64,000 bases of DNA from Schizophyllum amplum (taxonomy: Eukaryota; Basidiomycota; Agaricomycetes; Agaricales; Schizophyllaceae). The notes under the pieces were generated by a model that had not been told where the DNA came from, made no database searches, and worked only from the letters and a program-made list of their open reading frames with translations. The position numbers and the translations under genes are program-made. Positions 33,773 to 45,900 of the stretch are shown here, one piece after another. The stretch's first letter is position 1; every line of letters starts with the position of its first letter. The DNA lies in assembly GCA_007026445.1 (NCBI GenBank), contig VDMD01000013.1, forward strand, positions 310,001-374,000, written 5' to 3'.

Positions 33773-36700
33773 ATGGAACGCTTCACCACACTTGAGCCGG
33801 TTCGGCTATACGCACAAAATGCGACCGGCCACCTCTTCAGCGCGCCGCTCGCCAACCAGCGGTTCGCGGGCCCGAGAACCTCGTCGGGCGCCCTCCCGAC
33901 AGAGCTGCACTACCTCGTCCTGTCGTACGTCTCTGTGACGGACATTGCGACCTACTCTCGCTGCTCACACGCGACCGCTGCCATCGCGCAAGCGGAACGA
34001 CTCTGGGAGCCCCGATGGAAGGCCCTGCACGTCGAGACCGTGCCCTCGGCGATGTCCTGGACGACCTGGAAGACCGCTTGCGCGGCAAGGCCGCCGCCTC
34101 GAAGGCGGCCTCGCCTCCTACGCTCACAGTGGACCGACGAATTTGGCGATTTTGCGTCTGGCAATGGCGGCTTCGACGCGCCTGCGGAGGAGATGGGCGA
34201 CTTCGTGGGCGCCTTCGGCGGGGTCTCTATGTCGCCCAATACGCCGCTCATAATCTACCGTCCGCGAAAACTGTCGCGCAAAATACACGCGCGCGCATAG
34301 CTTGCTGAAGCCGCTGACCACGCCTACTGTCCTCGCCGCCGCATATCGTACTCTCGGAACTGGCCTCGCATACTGCGCCGACACTAGACAACAGGCCAAG
34401 CTCTTGCGGATGCTCGCTTCGTATCTCTCGCCGGTAGTAAATCCGCTACATAATTGGGAGAGTCTATACTCCTCCCTCCGCCTAGCCATCGACCGCTTTG
34501 ATGCTAATTTGCTCTCCGCATTCGATGTGCGGACAGCCACGGCGATGAGGCCGGCATGCGAGAAGCGGCGGAGTGCTCGTGGGCTATCTATGATGGTGCC
34601 GCGATTGGGAGATGGGCAAGGTGTGGACCGGAGAAACGCGAGATTTTTTACGACTCGGGAAGTGGAATGCGTTAGACAACTTGACGTGAGCGACACTGAC
34701 ACTACAAATTCCGTAATTTCTGATGATACTACGCAGAGAGGACGCCAGCTAGTTTTGACGCAATGGACGCCTTCATGACCTTCATCCTCACAGCAATCGG
34801 GGAGCACGGCTCGCGCGCTGCCCGGGTATTCCCGCCAGAGTCGGAAGTGATATTATTGTTCGCCCAGCGATGGCTTCGGAGCTGGTATGAGTTTCATCGA
34901 GGCATTTGACGTTATGGCTGATTATTGCAGGTCGGCGAATATGTGACTGAGCTCCTGACGCGCGCACGGGACTTCTCCTTGGACACCTACCTGAAAGCCG
35001 CCGCCGCGACATTTCGCGAGTCATGGCGAATGGTGGACAACCTCTCCGAAGCAGCCAATGCGCGGCCGGAAAGCGTACCACCACGAACTAAGGTGGAAGA
35101 CGTTGTGTGCGTGGTTCTCGCTGGCGAACTTGACTTGCCATGATTTATTTCTCGAACTTACTGAACGTCGATATGCAGCTACCAGATGTTCGAGATCAAC
35201 ATGGACGAGTATCTCGACGATGAGATCGAGTCTGTGAAGCTCGCATTTGAGGTGATATGTAAAGACTGGAGCAAACAGGTACGTCCTGTGCTGTCGCACA
35301 ATTATTACTTCCAATTTTTGCCGCAGACAGGTCCTCGCGCAGTCGAAGCGGGCTCGCGGAGCCCAGCTTCCTCGGATCGCATAATCCAGCGCAAATGAAG
35401 CGTAACGTCCTGGCCTCCTTCACGGACGTGCTTCTGCTCCCCGTGACCATCGTTCCGCGCACCATGGGCGCGGTGGGCGGCGCGATCATGACGGGCGGCA
35501 GCGCGGCCGTGCAGGGGATTGCCATGCTGAACCCGCAGAGGTGGGCGGGGCGCAGCATAATGACTACAGCAAGAATCTGGAGAAGGAGCCAGAGAGCACC
35601 GTGTTTGAGATCGGGGACGAGTTCGACGATGGGATGAGGAGGAGGAGGAGGTACGGACGCCGGTGGTTGCGGAGAACTCGGAAGGTGAGTCTGCGGTTGA
35701 CGTCGCGCACGCGACTACCGAGATGGATAATTTTGCAGCCGCACCGCGTCCGTCTTTGAACAACCGAAGCAGTACGGCTACAGCTGTTTCCGTCGCTTCA
35801 TCGACGACCACGCTCGCGGGCCCCGCGCCCGCGCAGGCCGTCAACCAATTCGAGCTGCTCCTATCCCTCGACGTTGCCCTCCAGCTCATCCACGCCGACC
35901 GCGAGGCGCTCAAGCGCGCGGAGACCTTCGCGGGGTACCCTGGGCACTACGGGCACCGCGTGCGCGACACCATCGAGGAGATATTCGTCCTCCTACTGCA
36001 GGCGCTCAGCGAGAAGCACGTCACCCCGGGCTTCGGGCTGGCGATTGAGCACATGCTCGCGTACAAGCCGGCGGAGCACGAGGAGACGACGAGCGTGGCG
36101 CCGCTGTTGCAGTTCTTCGAGCTGGTGCATATTGGGGATACGATGCAGAGTATGCTGCAGGTGTATTTCGATAAGGAAATGGTGAGTTTTTTGGGGAAAA
36201 GGTAAAAGTGGAGGTGACGCAGGCTGATGGATGAACAGGCGCCACATATTGACCGGACGGATTTTTTGAACCCGGTGGTGAGGGAGAAGAAGCGGTTCGA
36301 GAATGCGCTGGATGATTCGGTGCGGCCGGCTGAATGCGGGACGGATGTGTTGATGAATCAGGTGAGCGATATGCTCCTGGTAAAAAAGATGAAGGCATCT
36401 GACATGGCGCGACTAGGTCGAGCACATTATTCTGACCTTGACACAACCGCGAGAATACTATCCTCCCGAGGATGGAGATCTCGAGCTGGGCCCGACAAAG
36501 GCCTGTACAGAGGCGATCAAGTGCCTTCAGATGCACTGCAAGCTGCTCAAGGCAGCACGAGCAAGGAAGTACTAGAGGTCTTCTATCAGGAAGTGGGCAT
36601 ACGATTGATAGCGTGAGTCGAAGAACAGCTATATCCATCTCGTGACGACGACTTGACTTCATCACAGCATCCTGCAGAAGCACATCAAACGGCAAATCAT

Positions 36701-37112
36701 CTCGCTTAGCGGAGGCTTCCAGGTCATCGCCGACTTGAATACGTATCACAACTTCATTGTTTCCCTGAAGGTGCGGCCGTTTGTCGTTATCTTGGCGTGT
36801 ACTGTGATGCTGAACGTGCCCGAGGTTCCGAGCATAACGGCGGAATTTTCGCATCTGAAAATGTTAGGACACGTGTATGTGGTCGAGGATGCGAAGGATC
36901 TTGCTCAGATTGTGCGAGACGTTACGCGATACGGAGGCGCCTACAGACCTGAGGCAAGCCCACGCAATTCGCCTGATAACGAGTTTTTCTGACAGACTTC
37001 GCAGGACGTGTACGAATTTATTCAAAGGCGGTCCGACTGGAAGAAAATTGAGAAGGCTGTAGACAAGACCATGTACAACCTCAGCTTCAAGGAGGACTGT
37101 GTAATATGTTGA
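33773..37112 (+). CDS. RCY1: Recyclin-1-like F-box/exocyst-domain protein with CaaX end
   Basis: Rcy1/Pof6 proteins combine an N-terminal F-box with a Sec10-like exocyst fold and act in endocytic recycling. Here MERFTTLEPVRLYAQNATGH precedes an F-box (ALPTELHYLVLSYVSVTDIA...CSHATAAIAQAERLWEPRWK). The central part includes MFEINMDEYLDDEIESVKLA, NVLASFTDVLLLPVTIVPRT and FELLLSLDVALQLIHADREA. The C-terminal third has FSHLKMLGHVYVVEDAKDLA and DVYEFIQRRSDWKKIEKAVD. The protein ends KEDCVIC, a CaaX-type box; yeast Rcy1 also ends in one. About ten introns are present. Around 34033-34134 the coding-like frame (ALGDVLDDLEDRL, then SPPTLTV) is offset by one base from both flanks, which suggests two compensating indels or an odd intron. 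The exon near 35330-35370 has an ambiguous acceptor. Confidence 0.85.
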
Positions 37113-37608
37113 TATCGGGCGGTACCTATATCTGGCCGGATGGCCAGTGCGCACCGTGTAATTAGTGAAGTCCGCCAGAAGCGGAGGCTTCACCGCTGCC
37201 ATGACAGCGGGGCGTGCTAAGTACCGAGATGAGTAGAGTCCGCCTGTGCATATGACGGAAGGCCAACCACGCTCAAGTTGAGTTTTGTCTACCGTGTCGC
37301 GAGAACAATGGATGTCGAACAATGGGCGCGTTCCGGCATGTTGGCGACGCGTCACATCACCCGCGATGCGCGTGCGTCATGGTTCGTCATGCGATCTCCT
37401 TCGGAGCAGCCACGCGACCCGATTATCAGAAGAAGCCGCCGGTTGGAATTTGAATTAGGCACGTTTCAACTTGACGGGCTTCGAAATCGCAGTTGGCTTT
37501 GGCTCTTGCTTCCGACCCCCATCATCCCCCGCTTCTCGCACGGCCAGCCGCGTATCCTCACTTGAGCCACCACAGACGCCCACTTGACCCCCTGCAAGTG
37601 GCCACACC
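37113..37608. promoter_or_regulatory. Upstream region of TUP1 copy A
   Basis: These 496 bp lie between the recyclin stop and the TUP1-A start on the same strand. C-rich tracts (ccccc-type) appear from about 37515 to 37600. No other gene is seen. Confidence 0.4.
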
Positions 37609-40129
37609 ATGTCGGGCGGTAACATATACAATGTGTGTGATTTTCCTCGCCCCGCGCTCGCGACATACTCCCCCTCCACCGGACGCGTCCCCGTATCTGG
37701 CACCATGACTAACGCCCCAAAAACATCACTACAACACGCATCCACCCATATCACATTCCCCGTCCCACTTTTTGGCCACCCGAAAACGAGCAAGTACTGA
37801 TAATCAAGTTTACCTCACAGCACAGGAGCCTCCAGCCCTCAGCGCCCGGACAGGCGCTGGGTGGCGCCCCATCACGCACCTTCTCACTCTCTGCGCGACT
37901 TGATGAGCACCTCGACCTCATACGCCAGGACTACGAATTGATGGCCACCGAGCTGAGCGACGTGCGGTCCCAGAGGGAGGACCTGGAAACCAAGGGTATG
38001 TCGGGCGCTTAGCACGAGATACATACAATCCCTAACAACGCGTGTAGTCGCAGCCCAGATCAATGAACTCACCCTTATCTCCAACACCGTGCTCGAGCTC
38101 AACAGCAAACATACCCGTCTGCGGCAGACGTACGAGCAAGAAGTAACCGCGCTGCGTGCGCAGCTACAAGAGGCGCAGAGGCAGGTAGCACTAGCTGCAA
38201 GCGCTCACCATCCTGTATCTGCGCCGCCATTGGGTCCGGGTGGTCTGCCGCCGGGTGTCCCCTCACAACACGACGCATATTATGCCCGTGACGCCCGCGA
38301 ACGCGAAATGAAGGAGACACGGGATCGTGATCGTCTGGAGAGGGAGCGCGACAAAGAGATGGCCGAGCGAGACCGAGACCGGCGGAGGGAGCAGCTGGGA
38401 CGAGAGCAACTCGAGCGGGAAATGCGCCACAGAGAGCGAGATGCTCGTGATGCACGCGAGGCGAAGCGAGTAAAGGTTGAGCAAACGAAGATGGACCGGC
38501 CTGGTGAGCAGTTTAGGATAGCGCAGTATGCACCCTTTTGACGGTATGCGCAGAGCATTTCAGTCCGGCTGTCGGACCTGGTATGCCCGTAGCAATGCCT
38601 GCGAAGCTAGCACCACCTGGGCCCTCTACACCACAAGGGCAACTTCCTCCTCAGTTAGCAGCGGAACGGGGTACACCGAGAGGTCCACCTGGTGCAGCTC
38701 CCTTGCCGAGCGCCCCGCCTCCCGCTGCTCTCCCTCCTCCCACGGGTATGGACGCGACCGCCAGCGCCGTCGCTCCTCCTGCCCCCGTCTCATCAGGACC
38801 GAGCTTCCTCGATGATCTTGATCCGGCAACTCTGCCGTCAGAATTCAAGAAGGATGGTAGTGACTGGTGGGCGGTCTTTAATCCGAACACTAAGCGGGTT
38901 CTGGATGTGACCTTGATGCACTCGCTGATTCACGAGACGTGAGTTGAACGCCAAAATTCCCACAATGTCGTCTGACTGTGTGCAGTGTCGTCTGCTGTGT
39001 GCGGTTCTCTGCGGACGGCAAATACCTTGCAACAGGATGCAACAGGACTGCGCAAATATTTGAAGTCCAAACGGGTAGAAAATCTTGGTATGTTTGCTGC
39101 GAATATCTCATATGGGTCGCTTGCTTACGCACGGCGTCAGCGTCCTTGTCGACGAGTCCTCTGGGAGGACTGGTGACCTCTACATCCGCAGCGTATGCTT
39201 CAGTCCCGATGGTAAGTACCTAGCGACAGGTGCGGAAGACAGGCAAATAAGGGTGCGTTGGGTTTTCACATATCTGCAGCTTTGCGGCTGACAAGTGCGG
39301 CGGCAGATATGGGACATCCAAAAGAAGTCTATCAAGCACATTTTCGACGGCCACCAGCAGGAGATATACTCCCTCGAGTTTTCCTACGACGGCCGCCTCA
39401 TCGTTTCCGGGTCCGGTGACAAGACCGCGCGCGTGTGGGACATGGCCGACGGCTCGAGCAAGGTGCTCGCCATCAACGACCAGGACTCGCTCAGCACCGA
39501 CGCCGGCGTGACCTCGGTCGCGATCTCTCCCGACGGGCGGCTCGTCGCCGCGGGCAGCCTGGATACCGCCGTCCGCATCTGGGACGTGGAGAGCGGGCAG
39601 CTGCTAGAGCGACTGCGCGGGCACCGGGACAGCGTGTACTCCGTTGCGTTTACGCCCGACGGGAAGGGCCTCATTAGCGGCAGTCTGGACAAGACGCTGA
39701 AGTACTGGGACGTGAGCGGGCTGACGAGGGGGCGGAGGGAGCGGAGGGATCCGGAGAAGGGGAGCTTGTGCACGATGAATTTTACTGGGCACAAGGACTA
39801 TGTGCTGAGTGTGGCGGTGTCTCCGGATGGGCAGTGGGTGGTGTCGGGGTCGAAGGATCGGGGGGTGCAGTTTTGGGATTCGAGGACGGCGATTGTGCAG
39901 TGTATGCTGCAAGGGCATAAGAATTCGGGTGAGTGGGCTGTTGTTGCGCGCAGGCGTCGCCATGACTCAACGCAATCGGCGCAGTCATTTCCATCGACCT
40001 TAGTCCCGCAGGCGGCGTCCTCGCCACTGGGTCTGGGGACTGGCATGCACGAATATGTGAGTGGGATGTCCCCCTCGTTCGGAAGCCTGCTAATGTTTGA
40101 CTTAAGGGGGCTTTACGACCATGGCATGA
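37609..40129 (+). CDS. TUP1: Tup1-like WD40 transcriptional corepressor, copy A
   Basis: Tup1 with Ssn6/Cyc8 represses many fungal genes through histone deacetylases and nucleosome positioning. Exon 1 is only eight codons (MSGGNIYN, 37609-37632). A 188-nt intron then leads to HRSLQPSAP. The N-terminal tetramerisation coiled coil runs from [20 protein letters not shown] to [14 protein letters not shown] and [19 protein letters not shown] charged Arg/Glu/Asp linker and a proline-rich linker follow, then [20 protein letters not shown]. The propeller begins [18 protein letters not shown]. It continues with [69 protein letters not shown] and [20 protein letters not shown]. The last exon closes with ARIWGFTTMA. 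A second copy lies at 56249-58628. The coiled coil differs strongly between copies, while the propeller is close. Confidence 0.93.
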
Positions 40130-40565
40130 AGTCGTGACTAGTGATCATGAACTGCCTATTCCCTTTCTCTTTTCCTCCCTGCAAAATACGCGCGCTGCTT
40201 GCGCGCGTTGCGATACCTATTGTATATCTGTCGGAATGTATTTTGGTAACCTTGTCCTGTGTACTGTTAGTAGATCCGTCTAATTTGCTCTGCTTGCTTT
40301 TTCCCGCTTCACAATTTATCGTTGCGTTAGCAAGGGATGAGACAAACCGCTTGCAGGTGCGCCTGCTTGAATGAAGAGAGGTGTTGCATATATTCTGTGT
40401 TCAAACGCACACACTGGCAGGACTGGGCAAGGAACGCGCATGAGAAGGGTGGACTAGCATATGCTCATTATGAAGTGTATGTGCTATGAGGGGCCGGGAC
40501 CAAGTGAACGCTACATAGACGAGGGTGTGAGCAGAGATTCCTTCTATCCGGTTAGCAGCGCACCT
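40130..40565. other. Convergent 3' gap
   Basis: This 436-bp gap lies between the 3' ends of TUP1-A (+) and mL41 (-). It is T-rich after 40150, as expected for fungal 3' UTRs. No gene is seen. Confidence 0.45.
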
Positions 40566-41179
40566 CTATGCTCGCGACCAGAAAGACGACTTCTGCGTTG
40601 CTGGCTCGGCTTCCGCAGAAGGGGAATGCAAGGCTTTGTGCGGCGCCCCTGGGTCCGGAGAGGACGATGTGGGCTCTGCAGTCAGTGGTTCTTCCGCCGA
40701 GCCCTCCGGGTAAGTCGCCTGGAGCTCCGCGAACGCCTCGCGCGACTTCTGCAAGAAGAGCGACGGCGTGACGCCGCGCTTGCTGGTGAACTTGCCCCAC
40801 ACAGCGTTGAGCTCGTTCTTCGACAGGTGCGCGTTTTGTGCAACGTATGGTTTTAGCTGCGGGGGGTCAGCGGTGGGTGGCGGTTGGGAGTGTGTAGTGA
40901 CGCACCGGCGAGTTGATGATCTGCTCTAGGGGCGGGGCGACAAAGACGCGGACCTTCTCGTCGATGAGGCGGTACTTGGCCTTCCCGCCGACGACGTGTT
41001 TACCAGGCGCGCCGGTACGCGTGCCATTGGGCAGGAATGCCTGCCGGGTGCCTGCGACTCTGTCAGGACCTGCTGGCGGGGTATGCAGTTTGCTTACCCT
41101 TGTAGTAGTCCTTGTTCCCGCGCTTGGAGGTCAGCGGTCGGCGCGACGCCTTAGAGAGCCTGACCGCTGTCGGGAGCAT
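40566..41179 (-). CDS. MRPL27: Mitochondrial large-subunit ribosomal protein mL41 (MRPL27)
   Basis: A component of the mitochondrial 54S subunit. Exon 1 encodes MLPTAVRLSKASRRPLTSKR and then GNKDYYK, whose 'PLTSKRGNKDYYKG' core is the mL41 hallmark. After an intron (donor GTAAGC near 41097), GTRQAFLPNGTRTGAPGKHV and KAKYRLIDEKVRVFVAPPLE follow. A second intron near 40862-40909 joins the conserved LKPYVAQNAHLSKNELNAVW. The C-terminal extension after FTSKRGVTPSLFLQ is Ala/Pro/Glu-rich and ends SFWSRA. The basic start could serve as a mitochondrial presequence. The gene diverges from TSR3 with only 138 bp between start codons. Confidence 0.9.
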
Positions 41180-41317
41180 TGTGGTCGGAAGAGAGACGGT
41201 GAGCCGCTTGTACCGATCGAACTTCCCTCCGTTCCGTCGTGGCGCTCGGAATTCGACTTGGCGTCAACTCTGCAAAATTATAGACGCTCGACTGAGAACA
41301 CAGGACTATCGCTTGGC
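41180..41317. promoter_or_regulatory. 138-bp bidirectional promoter, mL41 / TSR3
   Basis: The head-to-head arrangement pairs a mitochondrial ribosomal protein with a cytosolic ribosome-assembly enzyme. Such a short segment implies shared control of two ribosome-related genes. Confidence 0.6.
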
Positions 41318-42416
41318 ATGGGCAAGAAACTATCTGGGACGAGGGGACGAGGAGGCAAGCATCACAGAGGGCGCGGACGGGGCGGAGGCAGTCACTCTAG
41401 CCACGCTCGACACTTGGACATCGACGAGCGACCCGATAGCGCCATAGACGATGTCGGGCAGGCCCAGAGAGACTCAGATGAAGAGGAAGAGGGTGCGTCC
41501 CCTGCATATCATCGGTATATGCACCGACCAATGCGCAGACGAGCAGGTCACGATTGATGTCCCAGTCGCTATGTGGGTGCGTCGGCCCCGCGCATACATC
41601 GACTCTGTATTCACAATCTCCGCAGGATTTTGACCACTGCGATCCTAAGCGATGCTCTGGGAAGAAGTTATCGCGGCTGGGACTGATCAAGGAGCTCAAA
41701 GTCCCCTCCAAGTTCAGAGGCATCGTCGTTTCGTGCGTGCTATGATCTTTCCCTCTCTGCCTGGACTAACTGCTTGATGCCAGGCCGAAAGGCACTCAAG
41801 TCATTGCGCCAAACGACCGAGACATTGTTTTGAAAGGCGGTGTCGCAGTCGTCGAATGCTCGTGGGCGCGATTAGATGATGTACCCTTCAACAAGATCTC
41901 CAGCCCCCATGAACGCCTGCGTACGTTCCGTCTTCCCGCAGCAGCATACATCTTATTGAAGGTCGCTCATGCAGTGCCCTACCTCATCGCAAGCAACCCA
42001 GTCAACTACGGGAAACCCTGGCGATTGAATTGCGTCGAGGCGCTCGCTGCAGCATTCTACATCACTGGCTTCGACGAATATGCAGAGCGCCTCCTCAGCG
42101 GCTTCGGCTGGGGCGGGTCGTTTTGGAAGGTCAATCAGTCTTTGATTGAGCAGTACAGGCAATGCAGCACAGCTGACGAGGTGACGCGCAAGCAAGAAGA
42201 AATCATCGCGCAACTAAACGCTAATTGGAAGCAGTCTCGGAAGGAGAGAGGTGCGTATATGCGCTGCTGTACTGGTTTGTAGCTCATCATTCCTTAGATG
42301 AGGAAGGCGATGACCTGCTTGTCGCGAACCCGAACCATCAGCAGTGGGATGCGCACAGCGACGACGACGAGCCTCCGGATTCGACAGACGGGTCCGATAC
42401 AAGTTCTGTACGATGA
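41318..42416 (+). CDS. TSR3: TSR3, 18S rRNA aminocarboxypropyltransferase
   Basis: Tsr3 transfers the aminocarboxypropyl group of S-adenosylmethionine to the hypermodified pseudouridine of 18S rRNA. The start MGKKLSGTRGRGGKHHRGRG is basic and Gly/Arg-rich. Exon joins then give VTIDVPVAMW and DFDHCDPKRCSGKKLSRLG, the family's DxxHCDPKRCSG motif. VPSKFRGIVVS, NDRDIVLKGGVAVVECSWAR and the SAM-fold blocks LIASNPVNYGKPWRLNCVEA and ITGFDEYAERLLSGFGWGGS follow. Next come FWKVNQSLIEQYRQC and an acidic tail (DAHSDDDEPPDSTDGSD) typical of eukaryotic Tsr3. Six exons carry 50-65 nt introns. The stop is at 42414-42416. The motif content makes this call secure. Confidence 0.94.
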
Positions 42417-42913
42417 CGAACAACTCAGACGCCACTTGCAGTACAGTCAGCATCACGCTCAGGAAGTTATGTACATCGACTCGAGTCTCGCAGGCCGAGG
42501 CATCAATTGTAAAGTCGGACATCTCGCAGAGGGATATCATCTCTCAGTCACATCCTTGAACTTCAAATGTAGATACGAAGGAGCTGAGCAACTCACCCTG
42601 ATACCAGGATCCTTGAGGAGAAGGCCATGGCAAGGATCTGTATGGGCGTTTGTGACTCACACCACTGTAGGTCCACCATCAGACTGAGAAAGGCCCACAA
42701 TGAATTCCCCACGAGGCGCGGTAACGTGTTCTCGTATTTGCAAAGACCCCGCCGTTGCGCATCGGGCAAGTTCCAACAACTCGTGTTCCTCCCTCGAGGC
42801 GCGCAGCTTTGGACGGCAATTTTCCCCTGTCCTCCCCCTTCCCCCCGCCCCGCCCTTGTATCATTAGCCCTCTCCTTCCCTCCTACACATCGCTACGCCA
42901 CGCCTGTGTCGAA
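42417..42913. promoter_or_regulatory. Upstream region of the giant BTB gene
   Basis: This gap of about 500 bp contains a strong pyrimidine tract (42825-42890, C/T-rich, just before the ATG), a common fungal promoter feature next to transcription starts. No other gene is seen. Confidence 0.5.
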
Positions 42914-45900
42914 ATGGCACCCAACGAAACTTACGGCGCTTTACGAAGACATGAAGAATACTACATCAACGGAGGGGACTTGCATCTTGTGGTGCGTGTG
43001 CTACAGCACTATCGAAGCGAGACGTTTGACTGATTCGCGCTGTCTGCCCTAGGTCGATCGCACGCGATTCCGCATCCACCGCTACTTCTACGAGCGCGAA
43101 TCCGAGTTCTTTCGCCGCATCCTGCTAGCCCCCGCTTCTCCTGGCGCGACACGACAAGGCACGAGTGACGAGAATGCCATTGAGCTCGACTATGTCTCGA
43201 GTGACGAATTTGCGAAGTTCAACTGGGTGTTCTACAACCCCAAGGTGCGTAGATCATGTTCCCTCGCAGCGCAGCCGATGCTGACGTTTGCCTACGCCAC
43301 AGTACTCGCTGTATGACAAGAGCTCGAAGGACTGGATCATCATCCTCCGCCTGGCGTATCGATGGGGCTTCCCCAACGTACACGGGCTCGCCGTACGTGA
43401 GCTGGACAAGCTCTATGTCCCTGATATCGAACGCGTCTCCATTTATCAAGACTACGCCGTCGACCGGCGAAAGCTCGTCCCGTGCTACGCTGCCATCGCA
43501 GAACGCGCGCAGCCGCTCTCGCTCGACGAGGGCGAGCGGCTCGGACTGGAGACCGTCATCATGCTCGCGCAGGCGCGAGAATACGCGCGGGCCGGCCCTC
43601 AGCACGATCTGGCGCCGGCGGGGCTGCGCCAGGATGAGATGGAGGAGATCGTGAAGGAGGTGTTTGACATTGAGGCGCTCCCGGTAGACCAGCTGTACCC
43701 GACGGCGTACGAGGCGAGCAATGGATCGGTGAGGCTGTCTCTCTGAGGCTTATTAGCTCAGGACTGATATGTGCTTAGAGCTCCATTGCGGGTAGTCCTA
43801 CGCGGAGGAAGTTCTCTAAGGGAGGGAGGCGGCGCGTTTCTGCGCCGATATCGCGGTCGACCTCGATTACCGTGTCCAGGCCGCCGACGCCCTCGGCACA
43901 GCCACGTATCTTGCAAGAGGTGGTGCGGAGCCCTTCGCCGCCGCCTTCTCGCCCCATCACGCCGCCTCTACGTGCATATGCGAAATCACAGAGCAGAACG
44001 TCGACGCCAGCGTCTATCTCGCGCATCTTCTCCCCGACGATCGAACCAGGGTCACCCAAGCTGCCGCCACCTCAGCGGCGGCAGACGAACGGGTCGAGGC
44101 AGGCTAAGAGCCCGGCGCCTGTCGAGACGCCCACGGCCTCTTCCACTTTTAACGGTGCACCGTCTGCTTACTCTACCCTTGTTGAGCCCCCGCGTGCCTT
44201 CCAGACCTCACCGCCCATCAAGGCCCCGGAGCCAGATTGGAATGAGCTCTTCCAGGGCAAAGGAAAGGGGAAGGCCGCGCCTGTGGAATCCGATCCGTGG
44301 TCCTGGGGCGCAGAGGAGAGGGAGAAGTTCTCGCGGCCCGAGGTACCCGTTGGCAACGCTGCTTTGCGGAGTATGGAGCGCACGGGCAGCCACGGCGCAG
44401 CAGCATCTCGCAGCGGTACGCCCGGTGGTGGCTACCGCCGCTCTACCTCGCGCATGAGCAACATGGGAGCTGGCCGTCGTTCATCATCGCGTCAGACCAG
44501 CCATTTCGACGACTCGGATGTGTCCTTTCACGACTGCGAAGACTGGCAGTCGCTGGAAGACAACGAGCAGCACGATGACTTCGAGGAGGAGGTTGCGCGG
44601 ATTACTCCTTTAGACGAGCCCGCAGCTCCGATCTTCCAATCGCTTGTTACCCCAGTGTCGACCGCGCCACCGCTGGGCAGCATTCCTTCGGCGACCCTCG
44701 TCAACCTTACGCCTGTGACCGCGACCCCGCCGGTAGAGGAGAAGCATGTTGATGAGCCGCAGAAGCCCGTACCGGATACTCCCACCGCACCTGTGAAGCC
44801 GCCCGTTGATCTGTTGTCTGGCAAGCCGCCTCAGGCGCCGTTGACTCAAACGCCTATGCCGGCTACCTCTGCTCGGAAAGCAATGAAGCCTGAAGCAGGT
44901 CATCCCGCGAAGTCGGCTGAAGCGGCTCCACCCGTGAAGCCGACTGTAGCAGCTCCCCCGAAGCCGACCGAAGCTGATGCATCAACGGAGCAGGCTGAAG
45001 TCACTGCTGCCGCCAAGCAGGCGGAAGCTGCTCCCTCGGCGAAGCAGGCTGAAGCTGCTCCTCCTGTCAAGCAACCTGAGCCTACTGCTGCGGCTGCTAA
45101 CGCTGAGCCTCCTGACGCTTCCGCATCGGAACCTGCTCCTACAGTCACATTGGTCGATGCTGCTCCTGTCCCGCAAGCTGAGGTTGTACCTCCGGCCAAG
45201 GCTGAGCCCGCGCCTTCTGCGATCAAGGCTGAGCCCGCGCCTACTGCGATCAAGGCTGAGCCCGCGTCTGCTGCGATCAAGGCTGAGCCCGCGTCTGCTG
45301 CGACTGAAGCTGAGCCTGCGCCATCTTCAGCTCAAGCGGAGCCCGCGTCTTCTGTAGCAGGGGCTTCTCCTACGCCTGCCCCGAAGACTGCGCCGACTCC
45401 CACGACCAAGTCCGCGCCCGCACCTCCCGCAAACAAGTCAACGAAGGCTGCTCCTGCACCGACACCGTCCATCCCCTCGAAGCCCATCCCGAGCGGCACG
45501 GACAGATCCAAGGGCAAGGGCATGGGCAAGCAGCAGGGACAGCCCGCTGCCACTCCCGCAGTGCAGAAGGATACGGCGCCTGCAGCCAGTCCTGCCGTCC
45601 AGGAAGAGAAGACACCAGTTGCTACGCCGTCGTCCGTCAACCAGCGGGAGCCCGATTTCGCCACTTCCACCTTGCAAGAGCCTAAGAATGGCCCTGCTAC
45701 CAAGGCCAAGGGCGCGATTAAGGCCAAAGATGTGGACAAGCAGCCGGAACAGTCTGGGACCACACCTGTCGTCACGAAGCACACGAAGCCTGCCCCTGTG
45801 CCCGCCGTGCAGGAGGAGCAGAAACCCAACGCCGTCTCATCTTCCACGAAACAGCAGGAGCCCGAAGTCTCCGTTCCTACCCCGGACATGTCTAAGTCTG

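Noticed and set aside
35330..35370. Third frameshift in the recyclin gene
   Set aside because: An alternative acceptor (GCGGAG before CCCAGC) restores the PSFLGSHNPAQMK frame without an indel, so an error is not required.
43771..44457. Arg/Pro-rich 228-codon plus-strand frame
   Set aside because: It overlaps the BTB tail exon in another frame. The spliced BTB frame explains the sequence better.
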